A stretch of 64,000 nt of DNA from Alphaproteobacteria bacterium (GCA_028277405.1 JANQGH010000100.1:496001-560000); one strand, 5' to 3'; counted from the stretch's first letter, positions 8,693 to 17,548 are shown. Numbers and translations are program-made. Notes: generated by a model from the letters alone, not told the origin.

Positions 8693-10432
8693 TCACGACG
8701 GCTGGAGCCTCATGGCTGTTTGCGGTGGTGTCGACGCGTGGTCTTCGAAGCCATCGAACATCGTCAGCGGCGGGTAGGCGGCGGGGTCGCACAGCACGTC
8801 GACAAGGCTGGGTCCGTCGTGTGACAACGCGGAACGCAGCGCGGCTTGAAGTTCTCTGGGGGTTTCGACGCGATAGGAAGCACATCCGCACGCGGCCGCG
8901 ATTTCCGAATGGTCGACGTCACTGAGGTGGCATGCGCCTGTATGACGTTGAAACTTAACGGTTTCGGCATGCTTTTGGTACCCTAGAACGCCGTTGTTCA
9001 ACACCAGCAGCACGACCTTGATGTTTTCTCGGACGGCCGTTTCCAACTCGGCCCAGACATGGCCAAATCCGCCATCGCCGGACAGGCATATGACCGGCGC
9101 CTCTCGAGCGGCGATCTTGGCCCCAAGCGCCATGGGATAGCCCCATCCGAGGCCGGCCAGACCCCGCGGAGACAAAAAGCGCATGCCCGGCCGAAGCGCG
9201 GTAAGCTGCGTGGCCATCCAGACTGACGCGTAGCTCGCATCGGCCACGATCGTGGTTTCCGGCGTCAGAAGCGGTGTCAGTTCGTGCAAGAGGCGTTCCG
9301 GCCGGATTGGCGATGCATTCGCCGCACTGACCGGCTCGCAAGCCGCCTGCGCGCATTGCCGGCATGCCGTGATGCGCTGTTCGAGCGTCGCTCTCCCGGC
9401 CTGTCGCTTGAAGCCGTCCAGATGCGCGAGGGCGTCGGCGAGGTGTTCGACCGTTGACCTGACATCGCCCGCCAGTCGCAGAGCGCTATAGTTCCTGCCG
9501 ATCTCCTGGCCATCGATATCGATGTGAATGATGCGCGCGGCGTTCGGAAGAACCGACCAGCCGCCTGTTCCGTTTTGGTTGGTTCGCGTCCCGACAAGAA
9601 GGATCACGTCGGCATCCGCGATCAGGCCCTTTGTTCTCGAGCCCACGGAACGCTGCCCCATCGCATCGCCGACGAGCCCGAGGGACAAGGGGTGGGTTTC
9701 GTCGACCGAGCCCTTGCCCATCATGGTCGTGCCGACGGGCAGGCTTGCGTCTTCCTGAAGTCGCGCCAAGGCTGCCGTTGCTTGCGATCCGTGAACACCG
9801 CCACCGGCGATGACGACGGGAAGATGTGCATCCGCGATCAGGCGCGCGGCCTCGTCGATCCTCTCGGACACGGGCAGGGTCCGGTCCAGCGGATAGTGCC
9901 CGAGATCTGCATCGCCAGGCAGGGCACCGAAACCATGTGCTTCGAGCAGAGCGTCCGACGGAAGCATGAGAGCAACCGGCCCCGGGCGCCCGCTGGTGGC
10001 GGCAATCAAGGCCTGTCGCAGATGGTCGTCGATGCGCGCCGGGTCGTTCACGATCCTGGCCCATTTCGTGCAGGGCGCGAACAGGCTCAGATGGTCGAAC
10101 TCCTGGAACGCGTTCTTGTCGGTCTGGTGCCGCGGGATTTCCTGGACAAGCGCGAGGATGGGAATGCTCGCTTTCAGGGCCTCGGCAAGCGGCGGCACGA
10201 GAAGCGTCGCCGCCGGCCCGTTCTGCGCGCACACCACGCCGATGCGTCCGGACTTTCGGGCAAAACCGTCCGCCATGGCTCCGCCGGCATTTTCGGTCCG
10301 GTAGCTCACCTGTCGAATGCCGATATCTTCCGCGGCCAAGACCAACCGGCTCGGCAGGCTCTGCGAAAACATGACGTCGACACCATAGTGGCTGAGCAGC
10401 CGCGCCAGACGATCGGCCATGGCTTCTTTCAT
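8693..10432 (-). CDS. Thiamine pyrophosphate-dependent enzyme, acetolactate synthase-like
   Basis: Member of the ALS/benzoylformate decarboxylase/sulfoacetaldehyde acetyltransferase superfamily. The three domains are visible: N-terminal pyrimidine-binding domain with YRTENAGGAMADGFARKSG (catalytic Glu about residue 46), a central domain (LPVVIAGGGVHGSQATAAL), and a C-terminal TPP-binding domain with GDGGFGHVWAELETAVRENI continuing to LNNG (GDG-NN motif). Length 579 is normal. Its ATG overlaps the stop of the aminotransferase gene (ATGA at 10429-10432), so the two are translationally coupled. An alternative start is the ATG at 10420. Acting with a transaminase suggests decarboxylation or acyl transfer on a 2-oxo acid; the exact reaction is open. 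Confidence 0.88.
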   Translation of the reverse strand: MKEAMADRLARLLSHYGVDVMFSQSLPSRLVLAAEDIGIRQVSYRTENAGGAMADGFARKSGRIGVVCAQNGPAATLLVPPLAEALKASIPILALVQEIPRHQTDKNAFQEFDHLSLFAPCTKWARIVNDPARIDDHLRQALIAATSGRPGPVALMLPSDALLEAHGFGALPGDADLGHYPLDRTLPVSERIDEAARLIADAHLPVVIAGGGVHGSQATAALARLQEDASLPVGTTMMGKGSVDETHPLSLGLVGDAMGQRSVGSRTKGLIADADVILLVGTRTNQNGTGGWSVLPNAARIIHIDIDGQEIGRNYSALRLAGDVRSTVEHLADALAHLDGFKRQAGRATLEQRITACRQCAQAACEPVSAANASPIRPERLLHELTPLLTPETTIVADASYASVWMATQLTALRPGMRFLSPRGLAGLGWGYPMALGAKIAAREAPVICLSGDGGFGHVWAELETAVRENIKVVLLVLNNGVLGYQKHAETVKFQRHTGACHLSDVDHSEIAAACGCASYRVETPRELQAALRSALSHDGPSLVDVLCDPAAYPPLTMFDGFEDHASTPPQTAMRLQPS

Positions 10433-11760
10433 GCCGCCACCCGCTCTTTCAGTGTTTCCTCAAGAGACGACAGGAACGCGTCGATCTCCGCAGGCCCCAT
10501 TGGTGTGGAGAGGGCTGCAAGCCCGGTGTTGGAGAGCAAGATGCCTCGGTGGGCCAAACCCGAGAGGATGTTCTTCAGATCCGAGGACTGCTCGGGCGTT
10601 TGATAGAACTCGGCGTAGGTCCGTGGCGGGTCGCTTTTGGGATGAATCCGGAACAGCGACCCTTGGCCGGTGACGCTGATGTCCGCGCCGGTGCGTTCCC
10701 GCACCGCCCGAATGCCCCGACGCGCGTGGCTGCCAAGATCGGCGATGCGGGCATAGTCAGGGGCGTTGAGGTGCTGCAGACAGGCGCGCCCGGCGACCAT
10801 GGTGACGGGGTTTGCCGCGAAGGTGCCGCCTTGGGGCAACAGCCTCGCTTCGCGTGTCGAGAAGACATCCATGACCTCGCGTGCGCCGGCGACGGCCCCC
10901 ACGGCAAAACCGCCGCCGATGATCTTTCCAAGCGAGAACAGCTTGGCATTGAGGCCGAACGCGGCGGCCGCACCGTGCAATGCGGCGCGGAAATTCAGTA
11001 CTTCGTCCGAGATGATGAGCGCGCCGGTACTGGCGCTGAAATCGTTCAGAAGCGCAACGAAGTCCTGGCTCAGCGGGATCAGTCCCGGTCGACTGGGCAT
11101 GACGTCGATCAACATCGCCGCAAGGCTGTCGCCGTGCCGATCGAGGATCTCGGCCGCGCGTTTCACATCGTTGAAGGGAACGACCACGACATCGTCCAGA
11201 ACGGCGTTTGGCGTGCCGCGATAGTTCGGCACCGGTCGAACCGCGCCGCCACGGCGATCGGGCGGCACCGTCTCGGACACTTCCGCCCAGTCATAGGCGC
11301 CGTGATAGGTGCCCTCCAGCTTCGCGATCTTCTGCCGCCCGGTGAAGGTGCGGGCGGCCTTGATCGCAAACATGACCGCCTCGGTCCCGGAGGTGACGAA
11401 GCGGATCGCCTCGATGCCGGGCACGCGCGCGCAGATCAGTTCGGCAAGCTCGATTTCCGTCTCGGTCGGGTTTGCGAAACAGGAACCGGATGTGAGCTGT
11501 TCTTGCACCGCCGCCACCACTGGGGGGAAGGCGTGGCCGTGGATCAACGTCGTGAAGTTGTTCGCGAAATCAATGTACTCATTGCCGTCGACATCCAAGA
11601 CGCGCGCGCCTGAACCGGCCGCCATATAGGTCGGATGGGTATCGAACGTGATGGTGGCGCGCGTGACGCCGCCCGGAAACACCTGGCACGCGCGCCGATA
11701 GAGGGATTGTGAGCGTCTGGCTTGACGGAACGTTTGGGACAAGATGGGACCTGCTGCCAT
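10429..11760 (-). CDS. Class III aminotransferase (glutamate-1-semialdehyde aminomutase-like)
   Basis: PLP enzyme of fold type I, class III. Seen are FPGGVTRATI near the N-terminus, the cofactor-binding FVTSGTEAVMFAIKAARTFTG, LIISDEVLNFR (Asp for the pyridine nitrogen) and the Schiff-base lysine in FSLGKIIGGGFAVGAVAG. Length 443 is close to GSA aminomutases, but the catabolic setting beside a TPP enzyme and a TctCAB importer argues against haem synthesis. The ATG at 11760 (MAAGPILSQTF) is preferred; a second ATG at 11778 lies inside the operator palindrome. Neither has a clear ribosome-binding site. It heads the leftward operon with the TPP enzyme. Confidence 0.85.
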   Translation of the reverse strand: MAAGPILSQTFRQARRSQSLYRRACQVFPGGVTRATITFDTHPTYMAAGSGARVLDVDGNEYIDFANNFTTLIHGHAFPPVVAAVQEQLTSGSCFANPTETEIELAELICARVPGIEAIRFVTSGTEAVMFAIKAARTFTGRQKIAKLEGTYHGAYDWAEVSETVPPDRRGGAVRPVPNYRGTPNAVLDDVVVVPFNDVKRAAEILDRHGDSLAAMLIDVMPSRPGLIPLSQDFVALLNDFSASTGALIISDEVLNFRAALHGAAAAFGLNAKLFSLGKIIGGGFAVGAVAGAREVMDVFSTREARLLPQGGTFAANPVTMVAGRACLQHLNAPDYARIADLGSHARRGIRAVRERTGADISVTGQGSLFRIHPKSDPPRTYAEFYQTPEQSSDLKNILSGLAHRGILLSNTGLAALSTPMGPAEIDAFLSSLEETLKERVAA

Positions 11761-11768
11761 TTTTGAAA

Positions 11769-11782
11769 TTTGATACATCAAA
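11769..11782. promoter_or_regulatory. GntR-type operator copy 1, TTTGATACATCAAA
   Basis: Near-perfect palindrome TTTGAT-AC-ATCAAA just upstream of the aminotransferase start. The same palindrome recurs at 12568 and 12703, flanking the GntR gene. Its position over the translation start would block the leftward operon when bound. Confidence 0.7.
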
Positions 11783-11821
11783 AATTTGAGCGTGACAAGG
11801 CCCGCCCCTCGAACGTGGCGA

Positions 11822-12481
11822 TCAATCGATCAGTGCGGAAAGGGACGCAAACCCTGCTTCGATGTCGGCCCTTATGTGTTCGGAAACCCGCGACGCCCGT
11901 CCGCTTTCGAGATCTTTGAGCAGCTTGTTGTGATTGCTGACGCCCTCCCTGCTGATCGAGAACTCGGGATAAAGCAGGTTCAGCGATGGTCCGACCCGAA
12001 CCCAGCAGGACTCGATCATCTGGACCGCGTTGGCATAGTTGCTCTGGCGGTAGACGAGAAAATGAAACTCTTCATTTTGCCGCAGAACCTCGGTGAAGTT
12101 CGACGCGTCCATCGCCCGTTCAAGGCGTTCCTGGATCTGCCACAGCTTCCGGATCTGGGCTTGCGTGATCGCAGGCGCGCCCACATCGGTGACCATGCAT
12201 TCAAGGGATTTCCGGATCGCCGTGACCTCTAAAAGGGCTGCCCTGTCGAGGATCGGGACGATGACCGTTTTCGGCCCGGCATTTTCAAGCGCGCCTTCGA
12301 AAATCAGACGGGCGACCGCCTCGCGCGCCGGTGTGAAGCTGACCCCGGCGGCTTCGGCGATGGCCCGGATGGTGATCTTCTCGCCGGGACGGTACGCGCC
12401 GGACATAAGCGCCAGCTTCAGCTGCCGATAGACCTTGGAACTCAGGCTTTCTTCTCGGGCCACGGGTTTGATCTTGACCAT
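11822..12481 (-). CDS. GntR family (FCD domain) transcriptional regulator
   Basis: FadR-subfamily regulator: winged helix at residues 10-75 (SSKVYRQLKLALMSGAYRPGEKITIRAIAEAAGVSFTPAREAVARL) followed by an all-helical FCD ligand-binding domain with metal-site residues such as NEEFHFLVY and a late SNHNKLLKDLESG. The ATG at 12481 (MVKIKPVAREESL) has AGGAAG ahead of it; the frame runs on to 12619 without coding character. The gene lies between the leftward TPP/aminotransferase operon and the rightward TctCAB operon, and palindromes on both sides suggest it controls both and itself. Confidence 0.9.
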   Translation of the reverse strand: MVKIKPVAREESLSSKVYRQLKLALMSGAYRPGEKITIRAIAEAAGVSFTPAREAVARLIFEGALENAGPKTVIVPILDRAALLEVTAIRKSLECMVTDVGAPAITQAQIRKLWQIQERLERAMDASNFTEVLRQNEEFHFLVYRQSNYANAVQMIESCWVRVGPSLNLLYPEFSISREGVSNHNKLLKDLESGRASRVSEHIRADIEAGFASLSALID

Positions 12482-12567
12482 GCTTGCTTCCTGACCGCGA
12501 CGAACCGTCTTGCGTCGACACATGCGGGGTCGGCGCTTATTGCATGCGATTGGTCTATAGCATGATT

Positions 12568-12581
12568 TTTGATGCATCAAC
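12568..12581. promoter_or_regulatory. GntR-type operator copy 2, TTTGATGCATCAAC
   Basis: Palindrome matching copies 1 and 3 at 13 of 14 consensus positions, 87 bases upstream of the GntR start codon. Likely autoregulatory. Confidence 0.6.
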
Positions 12582-12702
12582 GTATGCGCGCCAACGCGGC
12601 AACCCGGCCTGCCGGACATGAGGCGTCACAGGTCGGATGCACCGGCGCCGCTCGTGCGAATGTCCCGTTGGAGAATCCTGTTGACTCGGCGGGAAAATCA
12701 TA

Positions 12703-12716
12703 TTTGATATATCAAA
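12703..12716. promoter_or_regulatory. GntR-type operator copy 3, TTTGATATATCAAA
   Basis: Perfect 14-bp palindrome 24 bases before the TctC start codon, directly upstream of its GGGAGG ribosome-binding site. It probably overlaps the promoter or early transcript of the TctCAB operon. Confidence 0.75.
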
Positions 12717-12739
12717 ATCATGGCAGGGAGGATATCCGA

Positions 12740-13702
12740 ATGTTTCGTCGCAGAACACTCATCCACGCGTTTTCGGCCCTCGCGGTTTGCGCCGCGGCCG
12801 TTTCGGCAAGGCCAGTTCTCGCGCAGGAGTTTCCCGACCGTGAGGTGACCTTGATCGTCAATTACGGCGCGGGCGGTACGACTGACACCGCGACGCGCAT
12901 ACTCGCCCAAACGGCGGAGGACTATCTCGAGCAGCCCATCGCGGTGGTCAATCGTGCGGGCGGTGCGGGAACGGCGGGCCCTTCACTGCTGGCGCAGAGT
13001 ACGCCGGACGGCTACACGGTGGGCGTGACCAGCCTGTCGCCGTTGACCGTCGCCCCTCACACCATGGACGTGCCGTTTGAAATCGACGATTTCAGCTTTG
13101 TGGTCGGCTATCTGCGCTACGTCTACGGCATTGCCGTAAACGCGAATTCTCCCTACGAGACGATCGATGATCTCGTGGCGGCCGCGCGGGAAGGCGAGCG
13201 CGTGACGATCGCGGTCACCTCGACCGATGAGCGGATTCTGGTTGAGAACCTGAACAGTCTCTCCGGCGTGGAATTCGTTGCGATCCCCTACCAGTCCGGG
13301 TCGGAGCGCGAGGTGGCGCTGCTCGGCGATTTTGTCACGATGTCGATCATCGGTCCCGGTTCGGCAAATCTTCAATCCGGCGACCTTAGGTTGGTGGCCG
13401 CCGCCGGGCCGCGGCGTTGGAGCCAGAGGCAGGACGTCCCCACCCTGATCGAACAGGGCTATGATACGGCAATCGAAAGCTGGGCAGGGCTTTCCGCACC
13501 GGCGGGAACGCCGGACGACGTCGTCGAGGCGCTGAGGGAGGTCTTCTATCAGGCCGCCCAGGACCCCGCCTATGCGGATCAAGTCAATGGCCTCGGGCTC
13601 GACGCGGCCGCCATGTCGGGTGAAGAATACGGCGAGATGGTGCGCAACCGCTACGCCTCAAACGGTGAGTGGATCGAACGGCTGGGCCTTGCGGCCAACT
13701 GA
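12740..13702 (+). CDS. tctC: Tripartite tricarboxylate transporter substrate-binding protein (Bug/TctC)
   Basis: Periplasmic binding protein of a TTT importer for a carboxylate or related organic anion. A signal peptide (about 1-28, ending SARPVLAQE) precedes the Bug fold: REVTLIVNYGAGGTTDTATRIL, VVNRAGGAGTAGPSLLAQSTPDGYTVG, and the family ending (WAGLSAPAGTPDDVVEALREVF). The start at 12740 has GGGAGG ten bases upstream. It is the first gene of the tctCAB operon, and a hairpin follows it. Confidence 0.93.
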   Translation: MFRRRTLIHAFSALAVCAAAVSARPVLAQEFPDREVTLIVNYGAGGTTDTATRILAQTAEDYLEQPIAVVNRAGGAGTAGPSLLAQSTPDGYTVGVTSLSPLTVAPHTMDVPFEIDDFSFVVGYLRYVYGIAVNANSPYETIDDLVAAAREGERVTIAVTSTDERILVENLNSLSGVEFVAIPYQSGSEREVALLGDFVTMSIIGPGSANLQSGDLRLVAAAGPRRWSQRQDVPTLIEQGYDTAIESWAGLSAPAGTPDDVVEALREVFYQAAQDPAYADQVNGLGLDAAAMSGEEYGEMVRNRYASNGEWIERLGLAAN

Positions 13703-13720
13703 TCTTCTCTACCTCTTTCC

Positions 13721-13756
13721 GGCGCCCGGCCAAGTGATCATTCTTGGTCGGGCGCC
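13721..13756 (+). terminator. Intercistronic hairpin between tctC and tctA
   Basis: Fourteen-base arms GGCGCCCGGCCAAG (13721-13734) and CTTGGTCGGGCGCC (13743-13756) with one G-U type wobble and loop TGATCATT, followed by CTCTTATT. This is a strong partial terminator that would favour the binding protein over TctA/TctB. Confidence 0.75.
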
Positions 13757-13777
13757 CTCTTATTGGGCCCGCCCGTG

Positions 13778-15271
13778 ATGGAAGTCTTGCAGCTCGCCGT
13801 GTCGGCAATCGCCGATCCGGTGAACCTCATCTACCTCGTTATCGGCGTTGCCGCCGGCATCGTTCTTGGTGCCATCCCCGGGCTTTCCGCCTCCATGGCG
13901 ATTGCCATGATCATTCCGTTCACATTCATGCTGCCGCCGGTGGCAAGCCTGATCATGATGACGGGCGCCTACAAGGGGGGGATTTTCGGCGGATCCATCG
14001 CAGCCATCCTGGTCAAGGCGCCGGGAACGGCGGCGGCGGTCGCGACGGTTGAGGATGGCCATGCGCTGGCGCGCCAGGGAAAGGGCCGCAAGGCGCTGAA
14101 GATCTCCCTCTTCGCCTCGGCCATCGGCGACACGTTCAGCGACATCATTCTCATTCTCTCCGCCGCGCAACTGGCCCGTATCGCCCTTCAGTTCGGGCCG
14201 GTCGAATTCACGGTGATCGCCATCGCGGCCCTCACGCTCGTCGCCTCGCTGTCGGGAAAGTCGCTGGTGAAGGGCCTTATCGGGGCAAGCATCGGGTTGC
14301 TGGTTGCCATGATCGGGCTCGATCCGATCAGCGGCCTGCCGCGACTGACCTTCGGCAGTTCGGACTTCTACGGCGGGATCGGTCTGATTCCGATGCTGAT
14401 CGGTCTGCTGCCCATGGCCGAGGTCCTGATCCGGCTTGAACAGCCAGTGACCGGATCGAAGGTCTTTCTGCCGCCGCCCAGAACCCGCGATGATACGCGC
14501 GTTACGGCCGGCGATTGGCGCCGTATGCGCAAGCCGATTGCCGCGGGATCGGTCATCGGGACGATCATCGGGATCATTCCGGGCATGGGCCCGTTGCTTG
14601 GGGCCCTGCTTGGCTATGACGCGGCCAAGCGGCTGTCAAAAAAGCCGGAGGAGTTCGGCAAGGGGTCGGTCGAAGGGGTCGCCGGGGCCGAATCCGGCAA
14701 CAACGCCGTCAGCGGCGCCAATCTCATCCCCCTGCTTGGCCTGGGCATACCCGGCGATTCAGAGGCCGTGATCCTGATCGGCGCATTCATGATCCACGGC
14801 CTGACACCCGGTCCGCTGATATTCACCGAGAACCCGGAGGTCGTCTACGGGCTCTATGGCGGGCTGATCGTCGCCAACATGCTCCTGGTGGTTTTTGGCC
14901 TGCTTCTGATACCCGTCTTTACGCGCGTTTCGACCGTGCCGACGTCAATCATCCTGCCCGTGGTCATGATCCTGGCGACCATGGGCGCCTATAATTTCCA
15001 ACAGAGCTTCTTCGACGTTTGGGTGGCGTTCGCCTTCTGCCTGATCGGTTACACGATGCACAAGGTCGGCGCGCCACGGTCGACCGTGATGATCGGCTTC
15101 ATCCTGTTGCCGATCCTTGAGGACAATTTCCGGCGCGCGGTCCTGATCAGTGGCGGCGACTGGAGCGTATTTTTTGAGAGCACGATCGGCAACGTGCTTT
15201 GGTTCATCGCGCTGGCCGCCGTTTGCGCATCGATCATCGGCTATCGCCGTCACTTGCGATCGGGGCAATAG
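13778..15271 (+). CDS. tctA: Tripartite tricarboxylate transporter large membrane subunit TctA
   Basis: Large permease subunit, 497 residues, with about 11-12 membrane segments. The family signatures are present: GIVLGAIPGLSASMAIAMIIPF and, later, IIGIIPGMGPLLGALLGYDAAKRLSKKPEEFGKG, plus GVAGAESGNNAVSGANLIPLLGLGIPG. The ATG at 13778 is used; a GTG directly before it at 13775 is equally possible. TctB starts two bases after its stop. Confidence 0.95.
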   Translation: MEVLQLAVSAIADPVNLIYLVIGVAAGIVLGAIPGLSASMAIAMIIPFTFMLPPVASLIMMTGAYKGGIFGGSIAAILVKAPGTAAAVATVEDGHALARQGKGRKALKISLFASAIGDTFSDIILILSAAQLARIALQFGPVEFTVIAIAALTLVASLSGKSLVKGLIGASIGLLVAMIGLDPISGLPRLTFGSSDFYGGIGLIPMLIGLLPMAEVLIRLEQPVTGSKVFLPPPRTRDDTRVTAGDWRRMRKPIAAGSVIGTIIGIIPGMGPLLGALLGYDAAKRLSKKPEEFGKGSVEGVAGAESGNNAVSGANLIPLLGLGIPGDSEAVILIGAFMIHGLTPGPLIFTENPEVVYGLYGGLIVANMLLVVFGLLLIPVFTRVSTVPTSIILPVVMILATMGAYNFQQSFFDVWVAFAFCLIGYTMHKVGAPRSTVMIGFILLPILEDNFRRAVLISGGDWSVFFESTIGNVLWFIALAAVCASIIGYRRHLRSGQ

Positions 15272-15273
15272 TG

Positions 15274-15765
15274 ATGCGGCGCTTTATGGACTTTCAACTC
15301 TGCCTCGCGCTCGGGCTTTTGGGCTTTTGCGGCTTCCTTTTCTTTTGGGCGTTTCCCCGATACATCCCGACACGCGGCGGCGACGGGCTCGAAGCCATGT
15401 TGCCAAACGGTGTCGTCGCCTTTCTTACCGTACTGTCCGCAGTCTACGCGGTGTCTCGCCTGCGGACGGTTTTAAGCATGGCGGGGGCGGCCCGGGCCGC
15501 GCCGAGCGACGACGACCGGCGGCAGCGCCGCCGATCGGCCGCGTTCCTGATCGGCAGCCTGGTCTATGCCGGGCTCTTGCCGGTGTTCGGCTATGTGCTC
15601 TCGTCCGTGTTGTTGATTTCGTGGTTCTTGTTCCTGATGAACGAGCGCCACCCGTTGGTGTTCCTGCTCGTGGCCGTGCTGCCGCCATTTGCGCTGAACT
15701 TTCTTCTCGCGCGGGTGCTGCTGGTTCGGTTCACGGCACTCGACAACTTCTTCGCCGGTCTATAG
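15274..15765 (+). CDS. tctB: Tripartite tricarboxylate transporter small membrane subunit TctB
   Basis: Small permease subunit of 163 residues with four membrane segments (LALGLLGFCGFLFFWAF, VVAFLTVLSAVYAVS, FLIGSLVYAGLLPVFGYVLSSVLLISWFLFL, VFLLVAVLPPFALNFLLARVLL). The ATG follows the tctA stop by two bases, giving tight coupling. The order C-A-B differs from the commoner C-B-A but is known. 15766-15901 shows no gene. Confidence 0.88.
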   Translation: MRRFMDFQLCLALGLLGFCGFLFFWAFPRYIPTRGGDGLEAMLPNGVVAFLTVLSAVYAVSRLRTVLSMAGAARAAPSDDDRRQRRRSAAFLIGSLVYAGLLPVFGYVLSSVLLISWFLFLMNERHPLVFLLVAVLPPFALNFLLARVLLVRFTALDNFFAGL

Positions 15766-15901
15766 CCGCGGTGTCTTAGGGGGTGAGAGGCACTTTGGAT
15801 CCGCGTCGGCGTCGTGGTTTCCGGCACCCGGTATGGGGCGGACTAATGGACGACTGCGGCTTGACAGTTCTCCAAGGATCAAAAACTCGATCGCATGACC
15901 G

Positions 15902-17398
15902 ATGAAAGCGCTGATTGCACGCCTCTCGCAAGAAACGAACGCTCACAACCCTATCCTCACCAGGCTTGAGGATTTCCAGGTCACGAGCGAACCGGCCATT
16001 GTTTCGGAGCAACGCAGTGCAGGAACGATCATCGGTGGGATGATCGACCGGCTGATGGAGCTAGGCGCGGACATAGTGGCCCCGGTCTCGGCGATCGCCA
16101 CCTCCGGCGGACCGGTCCTGGATGCCGCGTTCGAAGCCCTGGCCGGTAAGCTGCTCGATGGCCTCGATGCCTCATCCGCCGATGTCGTGCTGTTGGATCT
16201 GCACGGCGCGATGATGACCGAGAGCCTCGGCGACGCCGAAGGCGAGCTGCTCACGCGGGTCCGCTCCGCCGTCGGTCCGAAGACGCCACTGCTTGTCGGC
16301 CTCGATCTCCATGCGCATGTGACCGAGGCCATGATGCGGGCCGCGGATATGGTCGTCGCCTGCAAGGAAAACCCCCATTCCGATCTCAACGATACCGGAC
16401 GCCGGATCGTCGATCTCGCCGCGCGCCTGGCGGTTGGAGAGATAGCGCCGGTCAGCTATGTCACGATGGTCCCGATGCTCCTGCCCGGCGCGACCGAAAC
16501 GGGCGCGGGTCCGTTGGAACAGGCGCACCAGCGCCTCAAGAAGTGGCTGGACACGGACGAGAAGGCGCTCGATGCGTCTCTTTGTAACTGTCAGCCCTTT
16601 CTCGATGTGCCGAACATGGGGCAGGCGGTCATCACCATCGCCGATGGTCCCTCGCGCGAGGCCGAGTCCATGGCGGCCGACATTGGCCGGCTGCTTTGGG
16701 ACCGACGCCGGGAGTTTGTGAACCGTTTCCCGACAATCGATGAGGTTCTTCGACGCGTCCGCGCCGAGCCGGAGAACAGGCCGTTCGTCATATCCGACTA
16801 TGGCGACCGTACCAACGCCGGCGCGCCGGGTGACAGCCCGGTGATCCTTGGTGCCCTTCTGTCGGACTACGCAGAACTGAAGGCCGCCCTGCCTCTTACC
16901 GACCCTGGTCTCGTGGATGCGGCACACCGGGTCGGAACGGGCGGCCGGGTCGATCTGCGCATCGGTGCGGCCTTCACCAAAGACCGGTTCGACCCCCTTC
17001 ATGTTTCCGGCGTCGTGGAGGCCCTCTTGCCCGGACATTTCGTGATGAAGGGCCCCATGCTCGCCAGCCAAAGGGTGAATCTGGGGCCGACCGCAGTAAT
17101 CCGCGCCGGCTCTTGCGTGATCGTGGCGACAGAACGGCCCGCGCGCACCCAGGACGTCAATTTCTATGAAGGGCAAGGCCTGCCGATTGGCCAGTTCGAC
17201 TGCGTGGTCGTGAAGTCCGGCAACCATTTTCAATTGTCATATGCTGGCGTCGCGACACCGCTCAAGGCCGATACGCCTGGTGTCGGTTCCTTTGAAGCGG
17301 GTCGGTTCGAGGGACATTGCCAGGCGGTATTTCCCGATAACGACGCGCCGGACTACAAACCACGAAGTCTGGTACTTCACGCCGCAATATCCCGCTGA
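15902..17398 (+). CDS. M81 family metallopeptidase (MlrC / microcystinase C type)
   Basis: Zinc enzyme of the MlrC family, known for cleaving the linear product of microcystin breakdown, with many members of unknown substrate. N-terminal ARLSQETNAHNP, the metal-ligand DLHGAMM (about residues 100-106) and GLDLHAHVTEAMM (about 137-149) are intact, as is the C-terminal MlrC domain (NAGAPGDSPVILGALL). Length 498 matches the family. It follows the TctCAB operon by 136 bases on the same strand and may act on the imported compound. Microcystin use is not implied. Confidence 0.88.
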   Translation: MKALIARLSQETNAHNPILTRLEDFQVTSEPAIVSEQRSAGTIIGGMIDRLMELGADIVAPVSAIATSGGPVLDAAFEALAGKLLDGLDASSADVVLLDLHGAMMTESLGDAEGELLTRVRSAVGPKTPLLVGLDLHAHVTEAMMRAADMVVACKENPHSDLNDTGRRIVDLAARLAVGEIAPVSYVTMVPMLLPGATETGAGPLEQAHQRLKKWLDTDEKALDASLCNCQPFLDVPNMGQAVITIADGPSREAESMAADIGRLLWDRRREFVNRFPTIDEVLRRVRAEPENRPFVISDYGDRTNAGAPGDSPVILGALLSDYAELKAALPLTDPGLVDAAHRVGTGGRVDLRIGAAFTKDRFDPLHVSGVVEALLPGHFVMKGPMLASQRVNLGPTAVIRAGSCVIVATERPARTQDVNFYEGQGLPIGQFDCVVVKSGNHFQLSYAGVATPLKADTPGVGSFEAGRFEGHCQAVFPDNDAPDYKPRSLVLHAAISR

Positions 17399-17489
17399 GT
17401 CCGACGCCCCGTCCGGTGAGCGTCGAAATGTCGGTGTGCGGGTTTCCCGCCCGGCATCCAGATCGCACGTCAGGCATCTGAAGGGCCTG

Positions 17490-17533
17490 TTGACAAATTT
17501 GTTTGTGTACGAATAAACTTGTTTGAGTACAAA
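17490..17533 (+). promoter_or_regulatory. Promoter with tandem 18-bp operator-like repeats
   Basis: Two copies of AAYTTGTTTGWGTACRAA start at 17496 and 17516, exactly 20 bases apart (two helical turns). A -35 element TTGACA (17490-17495) precedes the first copy, and a weak -10 (ATAAAC, 17513-17518) falls between the copies at 17-base spacing. Bound protein would cover the promoter of the DUF1185-amidohydrolase genes that follow. The MarR protein at 28425 is one candidate regulator. Confidence 0.55.
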
Positions 17534-17548
17534 CGAGTTGTCTGACCA

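Noticed and set aside
10429-11760. Haem pathway glutamate-1-semialdehyde aminomutase (hemL)
   Set aside because: Resemblance is at family level; the operon with a TPP enzyme and GntR control points to catabolism.
15902-17398. Microcystin degradation (mlr) cluster
   Set aside because: No mlrA, mlrB or mlrD lies nearby; M81 peptidases are common outside that pathway.
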